Positions 10,340-22,500 of a DNA stretch of 64,000 bases are shown one piece after another. The translations under genes and the position numbers were made by a program. Each line of letters starts with the position of its first letter. The first letter of the stretch is position 1. The notes beneath the pieces were generated by a model that made no database searches, was not told where the DNA came from, and was given only the letters and a program-made list of their open reading frames with translations. Location: the NCBI GenBank assembly GCA_051453625.1, contig JBOZIK010000001.1, positions 270,591,593 through 270,655,592 on the forward strand. Direction: 5' to 3'. This DNA comes from Welwitschia mirabilis. Lineage: Eukaryota > Gnetophyta > Gnetopsida > Welwitschiales.

Positions 10340-13300
10340 TTAGCTTAGGATGAATAATTTTTAAATTGGTATGATACAAAATGTAATTTAAATGATGTAA
10401 ATATTTAGGATTACCTTAAGTAATACCTAGGTTTCTAACAACTACATGATCCATCTAATTCATTTGTAAGGTATCAATGTCCTAGGTTTCTCCTACTTCT
10501 TATCTAATTAGAAATGGATTAGGTTAGGTGATCTATTAATTAACCTATTAAGATATCTTCTTCTTATGTTATTCATTTATTATACTAGCTATTTAACCAT
10601 ACTTTCTAATATTATTATACAGTAAATTAAAATTTTTATAGTGTATGAATAAAAACTAAACTCAAAACCCTTAAGTGACTCTAATAGTAAGAAACTCAAG
10701 GTGTATATGAAAAGAGAGAATGACTTAATTATTTTATGATACCATCATATTAGTAAAATATTAAAAACTTCATTCCTTATGTTATGATGTATTGCACTGC
10801 ACTTTATACTATATGTTTAGAAGCTAGACTTTAGAAACAATGCTAACTTTAATACTAAAGAAATTCAAGAGATGCATTTAAGAAGGAAATCATCTAGTTA
10901 TGCTATTATGAAATTAGATTAATTTAAGAAATAAAAAACTCCAAGGTTAAAATTTCAAATGATAATATTTATAAGCTAAAGGTTGAAATTTTAAAAGTTA
11001 ATCATAAATCCCAAAAAGAAAAAAAATTGAGCTTAGAAATTCAAAGATGAACTAATCCAAAGGTTAAAATTTAAAAGAAAAGCTATCTGTAAATATATTA
11101 ATGCATCATTTAAACAATATGTACATTCACAAATAGTTTACTTATATAACCATAATAAAATTAAATTATAGTTTAAGAGAAATATTTCTTAAAGAGCATG
11201 AATCTTTAACATTGTAAGGGGATTGATGAATATATATCAAGATTTATGATTTAATCTAATAATTATTAGTTTGAAGTCTTAGTCATTATACATCTCTAAA
11301 CCATAGAGTTTTTTTTTTAAGTTCATAAAGATAATTAACTTACATTTGTTTTTATTTATTTTAACTATTTATTATTTTTAAATAATCATTTTATTATAAG
11401 GCTAATTAATAAGAAATAATTAGTACTCATGCCTAAGTGATAAAATCATCAGTGTCTTTCTTTTAATGGTTAGAATTAGATATAATAAATAATACAAGAA
11501 AATAAACTAAAAAAATTAAGAAAGGGAACCTTCAAAATTAAGCCAAAAAAATTAGAATCAATTAAAAGTTAGTTAAAAAATTTAAAAATAAATGTAATTC
11601 ATTTTAGCATAAACCAACTTTTACCTTTTAAAATATTATTAAATCTTATTTGTTGTAAAAGGAAATAAGTGGATTTTAGATTTCAATGCATGACATGTTT
11701 TATTAAAGAAAACATACTACTATTTTAAATTTATGAATGTTATATTTTATCTCTATCATATATTAAAGTCAAGTATTTAATGATTTAGTTTTAACCTTAC
11801 ATCTATAAATATAGATCCCTATCATTGCATTTTCACATGAAGATACCTTTATCTACAACTTGCTCTCTATTTTTTTAATTATTTCACTCTTGTTATTTGT
11901 CTTTGCTTCATATAGATTTATTTCATCATCTATTTGTTTAGGACCTCCATTTATTTTTATTAGGCCATGTTCAAATTGTTCCTTAATGTTTAAAATAATA
12001 AAAACTTCATTATAGAGGGTGCATTCCACCAAATTTTTATAATAATATGTCTATGTTTATTTTGAGAAGATGGGAACCTTCTTTAATCAAGGGGAAAACC
12101 TATCTTCCTAATGAGATAAAGGGTTTAAAAAGAAATTATATGTTGTTCATAATAGAAAAAGTGTAACAAAAAGAGGAGATGATATGATGAAGAGGGAGTG
12201 AGTATATAAATTTTTTTTTAGTACAAGTGTTTATTTAGATATTCCTTCCATTAACTAATAATAAGTATCATTCATATCATCTAAAAAAACATTTTGTTGA
12301 ATTATTTTTTAAACTAGAGGTAGAATATGCTTCAAATAAGTAATGATTTTTAGCAGGTGATAATTTGTTTAGAAAATAATTANNNNNNNNNNNNNNNNNN
12401 NNNNNNNNNNNNNNNNNNNNNNNNNNNNNNNNNNNNNNNNNNNNNNNNNNNNNNNNNNNNNNNNNNNNNNNNNNNNNNNNNNNNNNNNNNNNNNNNNNNN
12501 NNNNNNNNNNNNNNNNNNNNNNNNNNNNNNNNNNNNNNNNNNNNNNNNNNNNNNNNNNNNNNNNNNNNNNNNNNNNNNNNNNNNNNNNNNNNNNNNNNNN
12601 NNNNNNNNNNNNNNNNNNNNNNNNNNNNNNNNNNNNNNNNNNNNNNNNNNNNNNNNNNNNNNNNNNNNNNNNNNNNNNNNNNNNNNNNNNNNNNNNNNNN
12701 NNNNNNNNNNNNNNNNNNNNNNNNNNNNNNNNNNNNNNNNNNNNNNNNNNNNNNNNNNNNNNNNNNNNNNNNNNNNNNNNNNNNNNNNNNNNNNNNNNNN
12801 NNNNNNNAATAATTAGATTTAGTTATATTTATTATTCAAAATGTATGCCCTTCATCACATGTTTTAAATGTGTATTACTCTTTTCACATTAGTGATATCC
12901 TTAGATTTCTAATTGATAGTAAGTTTTTGAATGTTAATTAAAAAGCCATTAATATTATTACAACTAGATAAATTAAAAATATAAAAAACATTATAAGTTA
13001 AATTAAAAAACTAGAGGACAAGTTAAAACATTAATAAGTCAATTAAAGAAAAAGAACTACTAAGTAAAATACCTCTTGCTCTAATGGTTTTAAGAAAATG
13101 ATAAAGCTGAGTGCAAATCATTTAGGTAAAAATGAAAAAAAAAGAAATAAATAATTCATAATATTGATATTAAAAATGAGGAGAGAATTCAAAATTAGAT
13201 GACATACATATAGAATTAAGCTTTAGAGAGGGTTTTTCTTATATAAGATCACCTCTAAGGCATTCTTATTTCATTTCATTTACTTTCTGACTTTCTTTAT

Positions 13301-13450
13301 ATGTTTTGGCTAATGTCTTTTAATGGTTTAAAATATTAAATATTATAAATTTCTAATTTTTATTTATGCAAAATTAAGTTTGTAAGAAAACTTATCATGC
13401 AATTTTTAACCTTTCTTGACATTAAGAATAATGCATTATTTTGATTGAGG
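10340..13450. other. AT-rich stretch, no recognisable gene; contains 425-N gap
   Basis: This lies between the Athila-like integrase and the LTR at 13451, so it may be the 3' noncoding part of that element. Weak near-repeats of the words GGTTAAAATTTAAAAG and AAGGTTGAAATTTTAAAAG occur between 10940 and 11080. Bases 12383-12807 are a gap. No polypurine tract is evident just before 13451. No protein domain is recognisable on either strand. Confidence 0.6.
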
Positions 13451-14704
13451 TGTCTATTTATATATCAAATTGTTTGTTTTTGATGGAGTATTTTCAGTAT
13501 TTTTGTAGAACATTTAGATAGATTTAAGTAGAAAATGATAATTATTGAGAGACAAAGAGAAAACCATAGAAGTGTGCAAATACCAAAACATTTGAAGGAA
13601 TTTTGGATAAGTTATGCTACTTTACATTTAAAGGAGGAATTAATGACCTATAAAAGCCAAATTTACTTGATGAAAGAGCTTCAAAAAATCTTGTCATCCC
13701 CTTTATCATGTAGATAATAGTACAAGATGAAATTAATTATAAGCTAATTAGGATATCAACTAGATCAAGATGCATGCTAATGTGTCCCTATGTTGACATG
13801 ATACCATCTTCTACATTATCTGGAAAATCATTAACATGACACCTAAAATTAGTCAATGCATCAAACTTCACCTACCTTATGCAATATCTCATTCACGCTC
13901 TACACATTGTTAGAGTTTTTAATGCATATATTAAATTTTCTGTTACTAGAGTTTATAGTCTTAAATAAATTCATCCTTTATTCTTGACCCTTAGTTTATA
14001 TTCTTTGTCATAAAAAATTCTCATGATAAGAGATTAAAGGGTAGAAGATCTGTCTGTTAGTTATAGAGAGGAGTCTTTCTTGGTTTTGGACTATGTCTCC
14101 TTTATTAAGGTGTTATTACTTTAAAATAGGATGTTGGTTTGACTTTTAATGGAAATCTTCTTTTAGTTTTATTCATGTGTGTGTCCCTTATGGTTTATAT
14201 TGCTTATAACTTCATGAAAGCTTTATTCGTAATATAGGTCATTAAGAGAAACCTTTATCAAGGTTGAAATCATTAGTTTAGTATCTTGCATTGCATTTCA
14301 CATTTCCTATAATAATTATTATATGTTTTCCATATTCTGATCAATGTATTTAATAGCATAAGTTGGTTAGGATTAATGATAGTTTCCTTTATTGATCTGT
14401 GTTTATAGGGCTAATATTATTGATAAAGATTTGGTAGTTAGATAGATAATGCATTTAAAGTAGGTTTCATTTGTATTAAAAAGTATGCTTATTTTCTTAC
14501 ATTATAATTTTCATTTTGACACATAAAAGAAAAATACAAGAATACATTATTAAAATTAGTTATCTAGCTTTAAGTCTCTTGACTTCAATGGATTGTAACA
14601 TTTGAGTTTACTTCCATCTATATTAGTGTGCATATTTTTCATATATTTGTGATTGATAATATTTGATAAAGGATGTAATATTTGCATAAATATGCATCAC
14701 AACA
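13451..14704 (+). repeat. 5' LTR of Athila-like element
   Basis: It is homologous along its length to 55461-56709. Shared landmarks are TTTTTGATGGAGTATTTT near 13476, GATCAAGATGCATGCTAATG near 13763, GAGGAGTCTTTCTTGG near 14067 and ATTTTGACACATAAAAG near 14513. It is followed three bases after its CA end (14703-14704) by the primer site. The exact left border is uncertain by 20 or so bases. The open frame at 13535-13717 lies inside the LTR and is not a gene. Confidence 0.8.
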
Positions 14705-14707
14705 TCT

Positions 14708-14725
14708 TGGTGCCATTGTTGGGGA
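14708..14725 (+). other. Primer-binding site, tRNA-Asp type
   Basis: The sequence TGGTGCCATTGTTGGGGA differs from the 18-base complement of plant tRNA-Asp 3' end (TGGCGCCGTTGCCGGGGA), used by Athila/Tat elements, at four positions. All four are C-to-T or G-to-A in CG or CCG contexts. This fixes element orientation as plus. Confidence 0.9.
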
Positions 14726-15539
14726 AGGCCAAAAGGAGTTTGAGATTAACATTGCTCAAATAAATGCTTTGGATTTTGATTTAGGTATTTGCTTGTGGTA
14801 GCATTTTTTTTTTTTACTATAAATATCATAGTTTTCTTTCTACATTTTTTTCATTTTTTATTTTTCATCCCATGTTTTTCAAGCATGTTCTCCTAGATGA
14901 TAAACGGATAATAGACTAATGATAAGGGTTTTTTTAAAGATTTTTTTGTAGTCTTTGTTTTTGTTTTTCTATCATAGAATAAATTAATATTATCTCCTCT
15001 ATTAATCTAGATGGCACAAGCAGATTAATTCTAGTCTTTATTTTACTTCTATCTCTATTCTTCTCTATTTTTTTGATTTTTTTCTATGTAGTAGTTGTCT
15101 AGGTAATTTTCTGGATGACAACAAAAATGACATTGCAGACACATCATTGAGAGTATAGGAATATAATACACTTAGGAAAAAAAACTAAAATATCTAAGGG
15201 AGTAAGCCTAATTGAGGAAAATGTTAGAAAAGGACTAGTCAACTTTGAGCTTAACTCAGGTACACACATCCTAGGTACATAAAGAACTCCAAGAGTTAAA
15301 TAAGAAAATTTTTTAGCTTTCATTATTTAAGAATCTAACTTTTTAAAAGAAAGAAATAGTATAGAAGTGAATTATTTTTTTAAGCTATTTGAATAGAATG
15401 CAAAAGCAAAAATAAGTAGCATCATCTAATACCCCAATCATGATAAGAATCCCTAATGTAAATAATCTAATGCAAATACCATTGTTAAAGACTTAATAGC
15501 CCCATAAAAAACATAAAATCCAAAACCCTTTTAACTTAT

Positions 15540-16130
15540 CTCCTGGTGATGATGTAGAGCTAAAAAAATTAAATGCTTATCAAATGTTTTTAAGAGAGCC
15601 TAATGAAGATGCTTTTTAACATCTTACCAATATCGAACAATTAGTTCTCACTTTAGAAAAGGGAAAAAAACAAATTAGTAATACAATGTATATGATTATC
15701 TTTTCTATCACACTTAGAGATAGAATAAAACTTTGGCTTAAAACTACATCTTATAAAAGTCTTAAAACTTAGAGTTAAGTACAAGAAGATTTTATTAAAA
15801 GATTCATGAGTAAGAGTACACTGACAAAAAGAAGAAAAGAGGTCATAAACTTTCAATAATAATGTAATGAGGATTATGTCATAACATATGAATGATTCAT
15901 TATAGCAATTGATTTCAATCCTATTAATAAATTCCATAAAGAACAATTAATATATTATTTTTATAGTGGATTGAATAGGAAAATCACATAACTTGTAGAT
16001 TTTTCATATGATGGTAACTTAATGAATTTAGATTTAGAGAATGCATGGATGTTGTTGGAAGATCTTATTGAAATTAGTTAAACTTGGCCTAAACCAACTT
16101 TTTAAAAATTCAAATTGTAGGCTAAATAAT
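15540..16130 (+). pseudogene. Athila-like gag, decayed
   Basis: The frame gives FQMFLREPNEDAF, then EQLVLTLEKGKKQISN, IIFSITLRDRIKLWLKTTSY and EDFIKRFMSKSTLTKRRKEV. Later come EQLIYYFYSGLNRKIT and ENAWMLLEDLIEIS. This reproduces the plant gypsy gag core: 'LFPFSLRDKAKGWLNSLP', 'FLAKFFP..KTAKLRNDI' and 'QTFYNGL....DEAYELLEEMA'. It is followed by a linker and protease in the same element. Stops at intervals show it is dead. The 800 bases between the primer site and the gag core are AT-rich leader. Confidence 0.85.
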
Positions 16131-16596
16131 AAATTACTTAAAAAAAGTAAAACATGAAAAGGAGGAAGAATAAAATTATTTAATAAATGTAATTAGGGGT
16201 TTTACTACTTCTTAAAAAAAATACACTTAAATGATTTGAGATTAAAAAAGTAGCAAATGAGAGAAACATAACATCAACATGTTATATATTTGAAGATAAT
16301 TCTCACATAACAAAATGATGTTCCTTATTACCAACATGCAAAGAAAAAAATACTTGAATAAGTACGTGCATTTAACTAAAAGCCTTCCAATTTTCAAAAT
16401 CAAATGTAATATTAATAAGTAATAAGTGGATAAATAATTTGAAACCTTTTGAGAATAGGTCAAATAATTTAAACTTACAACCAAAGAACTTTTAATCAAG
16501 CTTCTTAAATTCTCAACAAAATCAAAATGATCTAATGAAGAGTTTAAAATAACTAATACAAACATTAAAAATTTAGTTAATGTTCTTAAATAAACA

Positions 16597-16815
16597 ATGT
16601 TAGTGAATCAAAGACCACAAGGATCTTTTGCAACTAAACCTTTTATAGACCCAAATAAAGTAAAAAGGAATTATAAAATAGTTGATACAATACCTCCTAT
16701 CCTTGAGACTTTAACTTCTAAAAGTAATGAAGAAAGTGAGGAAGAAGATAATATAGAAATCTTAGAAACATATAATTTTCCTTTAATTTTAGATAAGCCT
16801 TTGCAAAAAAAATAA
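16597..16815 (+). pseudogene. Gag-protease linker segment
   Basis: This is a 72-residue open stretch between gag and protease of the outer element. It is acidic in the middle (SNEESEEEDNIEILE, about residues 42-56) and Pro-rich, like the low-complexity linker that follows gag in Athila elements. No catalytic motif is present. The Met is arbitrary. It is not an independent gene. Confidence 0.5.
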
Positions 16816-17059
16816 AATAAAAAGACAAGATCTGCCTTGGTTTAATAAAGTAAATACAAATTATATTTCTGATGAGTTCTTAAAAGCCTTAATGTATGAT
16901 GATAATATCAACTCATTCTTTTAGAAATTCCTATAAGAAAAGCTTAAATATGCTAAGTTATAGAAAGATCTACTTAAAAGAAAATAAAATGTACTATTTC
17001 TAGTAGAGAATTCCTTACACAATTTATAACCAACTTTAACATATAAAAAGAATCTCAAT

Positions 17060-17460
17060 TTAAAGACCCTAGAGTAGCAATATTAAGTGTTAATTTATAA
17101 GAGAATAAAATAATTAGATAAGCTTTAATTAACATAGGAGTAAGTGTAAACATCATGCTTTTTCACGTTTGTAAAAGACTTGGGTTAGAAGGAAAAATTA
17201 AACATATATAAATCATCTTAGAATTAGCTAATACATTAACTAAGAAACCTATAAGGATTATTAAAAACTTAGTTATCCAAATATAATAAGCCTTCTACCC
17301 TATAGATGTGGTTGTAATTAAAGTACAACATCATGGAAGTTACCAACTACTTTTAGGAAGAGCCTTTTATGCAACCATCCATTGCATCATATAGATAAAC
17401 AAACTGAATTAATGGAATGTCACACAGGTAACAAGAGATACACTATTCAAGTTTTTAATA
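17060..17460 (+). pseudogene. Athila-like aspartic protease, decayed
   Basis: The frame reads ALINIGVSVNIMLFHVCKRL with GLEG after it (17122-17190), matching the Athila pattern 'ALCDLGASVSLMPLSVCKKLGL'. The catalytic Asp position reads Asn (codon at 17131-17133), so activity would be lost. Next come LELANTLTKKPIRIIKNLVI (17218-17279) and FYPIDVVVIKV, matching the 'LQLAD.S...P.GI.ENV.V' and 'IPTDFVV' strands. LLLGRAFYATIHCII (17346-17390) matches 'ILLGRPFLATAGAII'. Reverse transcriptase should follow, but the sequence becomes unreadable after 17500 and the L1 element starts near 17924. Confidence 0.83.
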
Positions 17461-17923
17461 TTATAAGAAAAGATGTGGATGATCATGAAATCTTAGAAAA
17501 AAATAGTTAAACCAGCTTTATTTATATAACATCACCTAGTTAAAGAGAGAATAAAAATGCTATAATATTTAACTTTGCATAATAATATAACAAAAATAAA
17601 TAGTTCTAATCACAAGATATATAAAGTGAAATATGTTAACATGAGAGAAGTCTGACATGTAAACTTAATTAAAAAAATTCTATTTTAAACTTCATTATCT
17701 ATCATAATTATTCAGATGACAATACTAAATGACTATTAGAAAAAGTAGATTTCAACAAAAGAGAAATAAGAAGAATGAAAAAAGGAATATATAGTTACTA
17801 ATAATAAAAGTACAAAAATACTCAATACAAAAAGAACAACAACAATAAAAAGAAGAGGGGGAATAATAAAGAACTTATAAACTTTCAACCAAACTTAATA
17901 AAAAGTAGACATATCTTTTCTAA

Positions 17924-19569
17924 TATAGCAATTAAACCTAAAGAGTAAGACTCCAGAACTTTTTATATAATGCTTAATATCATAAGCTAGATTAATTACT
18001 ATATGTATTTATTTTAATTTTTCTAGTGGTGTAATTTTTATAGAGAAAAATTAATGAAATAATTATTCACATTTTTAATATTACCTTATTAAATATTTTA
18101 GTGGCGAAATCATTTTATTTATGAAAAATAGTTTTTATGTGGTTTAAAAAATTGCTAGTTATGCAAATTATTTTAATTTACATGTGGAGCATTGTTATTA
18201 TTATGATATTGAAATGCCTAGTGGTCTAGCAAGGATTAAAGAATTTCACCACTTTTACCACTTTCACACACCACTTCCACCACTTCCACACCTTCCACCA
18301 CTTTCATCACACCACTTTCACCACTTTTACCACTTTCACCATGTCACTTCCTTTACCTCTACCACTTTCTTATGATGTATTTTCATCATCCTATACCTTC
18401 TATTATAAATAAAACCCTTCTCTTCTCACATTTCCATCTTGGGAAAAGTTATACTATTGGTTCTTGTCATCTCAGTCTTTGAGCTTGGATAAGCCTTGAA
18501 ACCTTGGAGCTTGGAATATTTAGAGCCTTCCATTCTTCTTTTTTATTTGCTATGGGTTATGGCTTCTCAAATATTTCCTTGTATGATTTTTGGTTCCTCA
18601 ACTATTTAGTTGTATGATTTATGGTCTTCTCTCCATTTTTGTATGATTCTTGATTTTACATTTATTTCTTGTACAACCATTATCTCTTACATTTTAAATA
18701 GTCTATGTTTTGAAGTATTTTCAAATGTTATTTCTCTATATGATTATTCTTACATATCATTTAGAATTGTTATTTTGTTCATACTTCATACACCTTGTAT
18801 TTGTGCCTTTCTTGGTTACCTATATCACAAACCTTCCCATCTAGCCAAAGTCTTATAATAATTTCTTGATTGAACTTGTTTTAGTTGTTGACCTTAGCTA
18901 ATTATCTTTAAATAAAAGAACTAAAATTGTCTAGGGTAATTGGTTGTTCAGACTTCAAAGAGGAATGCTCTCTAAAGGAAGTCTCGAGGTTATGGGATCA
19001 AGATTCCAGGATGAATAGAAAAAATATGATTAATTTACCATTTGCTCCTCCTAGATTGTATGCAATTGGTTTATTAGAAATTTTTTGGAGTAACAAAAAA
19101 AGAAGATTAATTGAAAAGTAGCCTTGATCTTTTTGGTTATACTTGATTTCCTTTTTACTTGAGAATCCTTATCATCCCATACCTTGCCATAAACCATACC
19201 AAGGATTATGATGATTTAATAATTCTCATATCATATGATATATTCAAGTTTAGATACTGACATGGATTTTGATCATTAAGGAAGATGTGCTTATTGCTAA
19301 TGGCTTGGGATATTTTTGATACTTACCTTATGCTTATTTATTAGTTGTTATAAGATGTGAAAGAGTACTACAATTGTAAATTTTTTATGAATGTTTTGTA
19401 AACATTGTAATTCTCCTTTTTGCACATATACAAATCTAATTTTAAATTCTTCATCATCAAGTTATTATCATGTTAAAATTTTCTCTTTATAATATATTTT
19501 CATATTAGATTGATATTTTGATTAAAACATGATAAATTTTTAGTTTAGTATTAGAGAATTAGGCTTACA
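17924..19569 (+). repeat. L1-family LTR (copy b)
   Basis: It aligns with copy c throughout. Shared words include TTTTTCTAGTGGTGTAATTT near 18014 (34723 in c), TTCTATTATAAATAAAACC near 18388 (35021), GAGCTTGGATAAGCC near 18481, and GTCTCGAGGTTATGGGATCA near 18983. It has no insertion at the place where copy c is split, giving a clean empty site for the CACTA element near 19026. The first 35 bases are diverged, so the left border is approximate. The three open frames inside (18184, 18610, 18927) are LTR sequence, not genes. Confidence 0.8.
18241..18362 (+). repeat. Minisatellite in L1 LTR (CACTTTCAC/CACTTCCAC units)
   Basis: About 120 bases of loosely tandem 9-to-12-base units such as CACTTTCAC, CACTTCCAC and ACCACTTTTACC. 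It occupies the same LTR position as the array at 5092-5200 (inverted copy a) and a remnant of about 40 bases in copy c near 34950-35000. Confidence 0.85.
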
Positions 19570-22500
19570 ATTTCATTTGGAGTAAATGTTGAAAGCTTAG
19601 GCTTAAATTTATAAGGTATAATTATTGTTAAGCTAGTATAATTTTTTGAGTTAAAGCCTTAGAAGAAATCTATGCACAGGTAGATGCTAGGATGCTAAAA
19701 ACCCAAGATCTACTACTTATTTTTCTAAAATAACTTATTTTTTTACCTAGAAAAATAAACTATGATTAATTCCTTCTAAGTTAAAATTAAGGATAATTTT
19801 ATAGGTAATTAAACCTATAAAACATGAAAAAAAATCCCTCTAAATGTGGTAATGATTCATAAATTAAAAAAACTAAAAGATTTTTTTCTAAGAAAAGGGG
19901 ATTACTTGTGAAGTAGGTACAACAAACCTATTATTCAAAAATAAATTTTTATTCTCTAAATTTATATTTTTTTTAAAAAAAGTATTTTTATTAAACTAGG
20001 TAGCTGATAATTATTTATTATTATCAAAATTAGTTATAATAATAAAAGAATAGAAAAAAATTCAAGAAAACCTTTTAAGTACCTTTAACATTAATAATCT
20101 AGTTTATTAAAATCTTAGATACACTTAAGAGGGTATTTTTCAAGCATACTCTTAAAACTTAAAATGCATATCATGGGTTATGGAATAATATTTGATGTAT
20201 GAGCAATGATGTATGGGCAAACCTTGATATAAGGAAAAGTATTCAAAACAATTTTTGCTGCTATAGAGATTTGAACATAAAATCTCCCTGCTTCTAGCTT
20301 AATTTCAATATAGATGGCTAAATTAGTGAACATGAAGATCCAAAAAAAAATGACAACCAACTTTAGATAAGGTTATTAGTCTTTACATTTTATTCTCGAA
20401 AATCATAACTATCAAGGATTTTCCACAATGAAGAGAAGGACATCAGTGTTAAGTGATGCACTCTCTATTTTTGAATTAAGTCTTACCATAACCTCCCTTC
20501 ATAGCACTATGGATATGTGCATGATCCCTATAGTGCTGTACTCAATTTAGCACTTGATCTTTTGCTAACTATACTTAACTTGGTTGACCCATGTTTGATC
20601 TTTGTTAAAGTACACTTGATAATTACACTACATTTTCTCAACTGTCTCCTCCCATGGGTGTGATCAATGCCTTTTAAACTCTTTTCCCTTTAATTCTTGG
20701 GGCATTTGCCTCTTGGAACATTAATTGCAATAAATTCATACATTTTCTTCATTATCAAATTTAAAATAAACCTGCTAGATGATTAATTCCCATTCTTACA
20801 AATGTCTTTCTCTTTTCTCTGCTAAAATGATTTCTCATACATTCTTGTAATGTTAAATTAATTAAATTATTGAAAATACTAAATCAAATGGGATGCTACT
20901 CTCCACTTGTACTCTAATTTATTTATGCAGCCATCTGTTGTGGCTAGATTTGGTATAAATTCTCTTCAATATGATGCTTCTCTCAACACCATTTAATTAG
21001 TTGCAGTTAAATGTAAGAGCATCCAATTTAATGTGAGAATTATTGGTGAAAACACCTAAGAATTAAAGAATTAAACCATAGTCAATGGTAGATCATGTGT
21101 TACTCTTTCCTCTCTTTTTCCATTTGCATTTTTTCCCTTCTTCCTCCTCTAGATTATCAGAAAAAGTTTTTTAAAAAAAAAAGCAGAGAGAGTAACATTA
21201 GGCTAAAGCATATATAATTTTCTTAAATGAGATAACTCTAGTAAGTCTTATCTTAGACTACAGAGAGAGAAATAAACATAATAAGGAAGAAGCATTGTCA
21301 TGTACCAATGATGAAATTTAACAGCCTGCCTCTCATCTTCTTCTTCATGTGGAATTGCAGAAGATGATTAATGATTTAATACCAACCATTAAAATTCTTC
21401 CTTCTTCTTGTGATTTGTATTTTTTAGTCTACAATAGCTTCTTTAGATTTCATTTAATTTCATTCACATGTATTTCCTCATCCTCAATAAACTTAAAATT
21501 CATAGACCTCTAGCACTATAACTTCATTACCTTTTCTTAGTAATAAAAACCAATTTTATTTTGCCCTTGATTACTAATGTCTATAAGAATACCAAAGAAC
21601 AATTATCATTTAAGTTGAAAAGGACATTAAAGATGCAGAAGAAGAGTCAAAAGTAGAAATGATCAGACTAGAAAGCATTAAGGATATCTGATGACTACTG
21701 ACACATATGTGAATGCAAATTTCCTTTGTCAGGGCCTTGAGGTGATTTTTACCAAAATATTATTAGATGTATCTAAGGGTTGCTATAAATGTTTAAAGCT
21801 ATGGATTCCTTATTGATGGATGGAGGAATGATGTTTTATTAGGCATTTTGAAAAGGGAGGATTGGACATGAAGTTTGGATGGTTACAAGGCTAGAGAAGC
21901 ATTTGGATTTCCTTCTTGATTAATATGATAACTATAATAGAATCGTAACAGCCTGCCTTAAAGAAGCAACTAATAGTTCTTATTTTTGAAAACCTTGCTA
22001 ATGCCAAACTAGAAATCCTGTGTGAGTTTGTGAAGTTAGACTACTTTTATGTTATGAGTCCAAGAGGCATTTCATTGGTTGGTCTTGAGAAGTGGTTCTA
22101 ATGGTTGTTGCTTTTAGATCACCAAATATTTTACTCGATGAGCACTGTTAAATGTTAATGGAGGTGGTTAGTGATAAGTGTATGGTATAACAATCTAATA
22201 AAAACAATGGAAAGAATCATAGTATCCATGCCATGTAAGTGTGAATATTGCCAATGATTATGCATTCTTTTCCAAAGGGCATGCATACATAAATGCAAGA
22301 ATTAAGATGATACATGAGACAAGAGTGTGAACTCAAACATAAAGACATTAATAACAAGGAGGATTTAGCATTTGTGAAAATGAATTTGGAATTGAATAAG
22401 AGGTATTTATCAAAAATTACAATCAAAAGTGCATCTACAAAATGATCTATCATCATAATCTCCATATGCACTACCATAGCCGTTCATATTTTATGTTATA

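Noticed and set aside
13446-13450. Target duplication for the outer Athila-like element
   Set aside because: TGAGG on the left does not match the bases after 56709.
17919-17923. Possible 5-base target duplication of the L1 element (TCTAA near 17919 versus TTCCT at 52274)
   Set aside because: The match is too poor and the left LTR border is uncertain.
18184-18858. Open frames with His/Pro-rich and hydrophobic protein
   Set aside because: They lie in L1 LTR; the counterpart LTRs do not keep the frames and the His/Pro run comes from the CACTTCCAC minisatellite.
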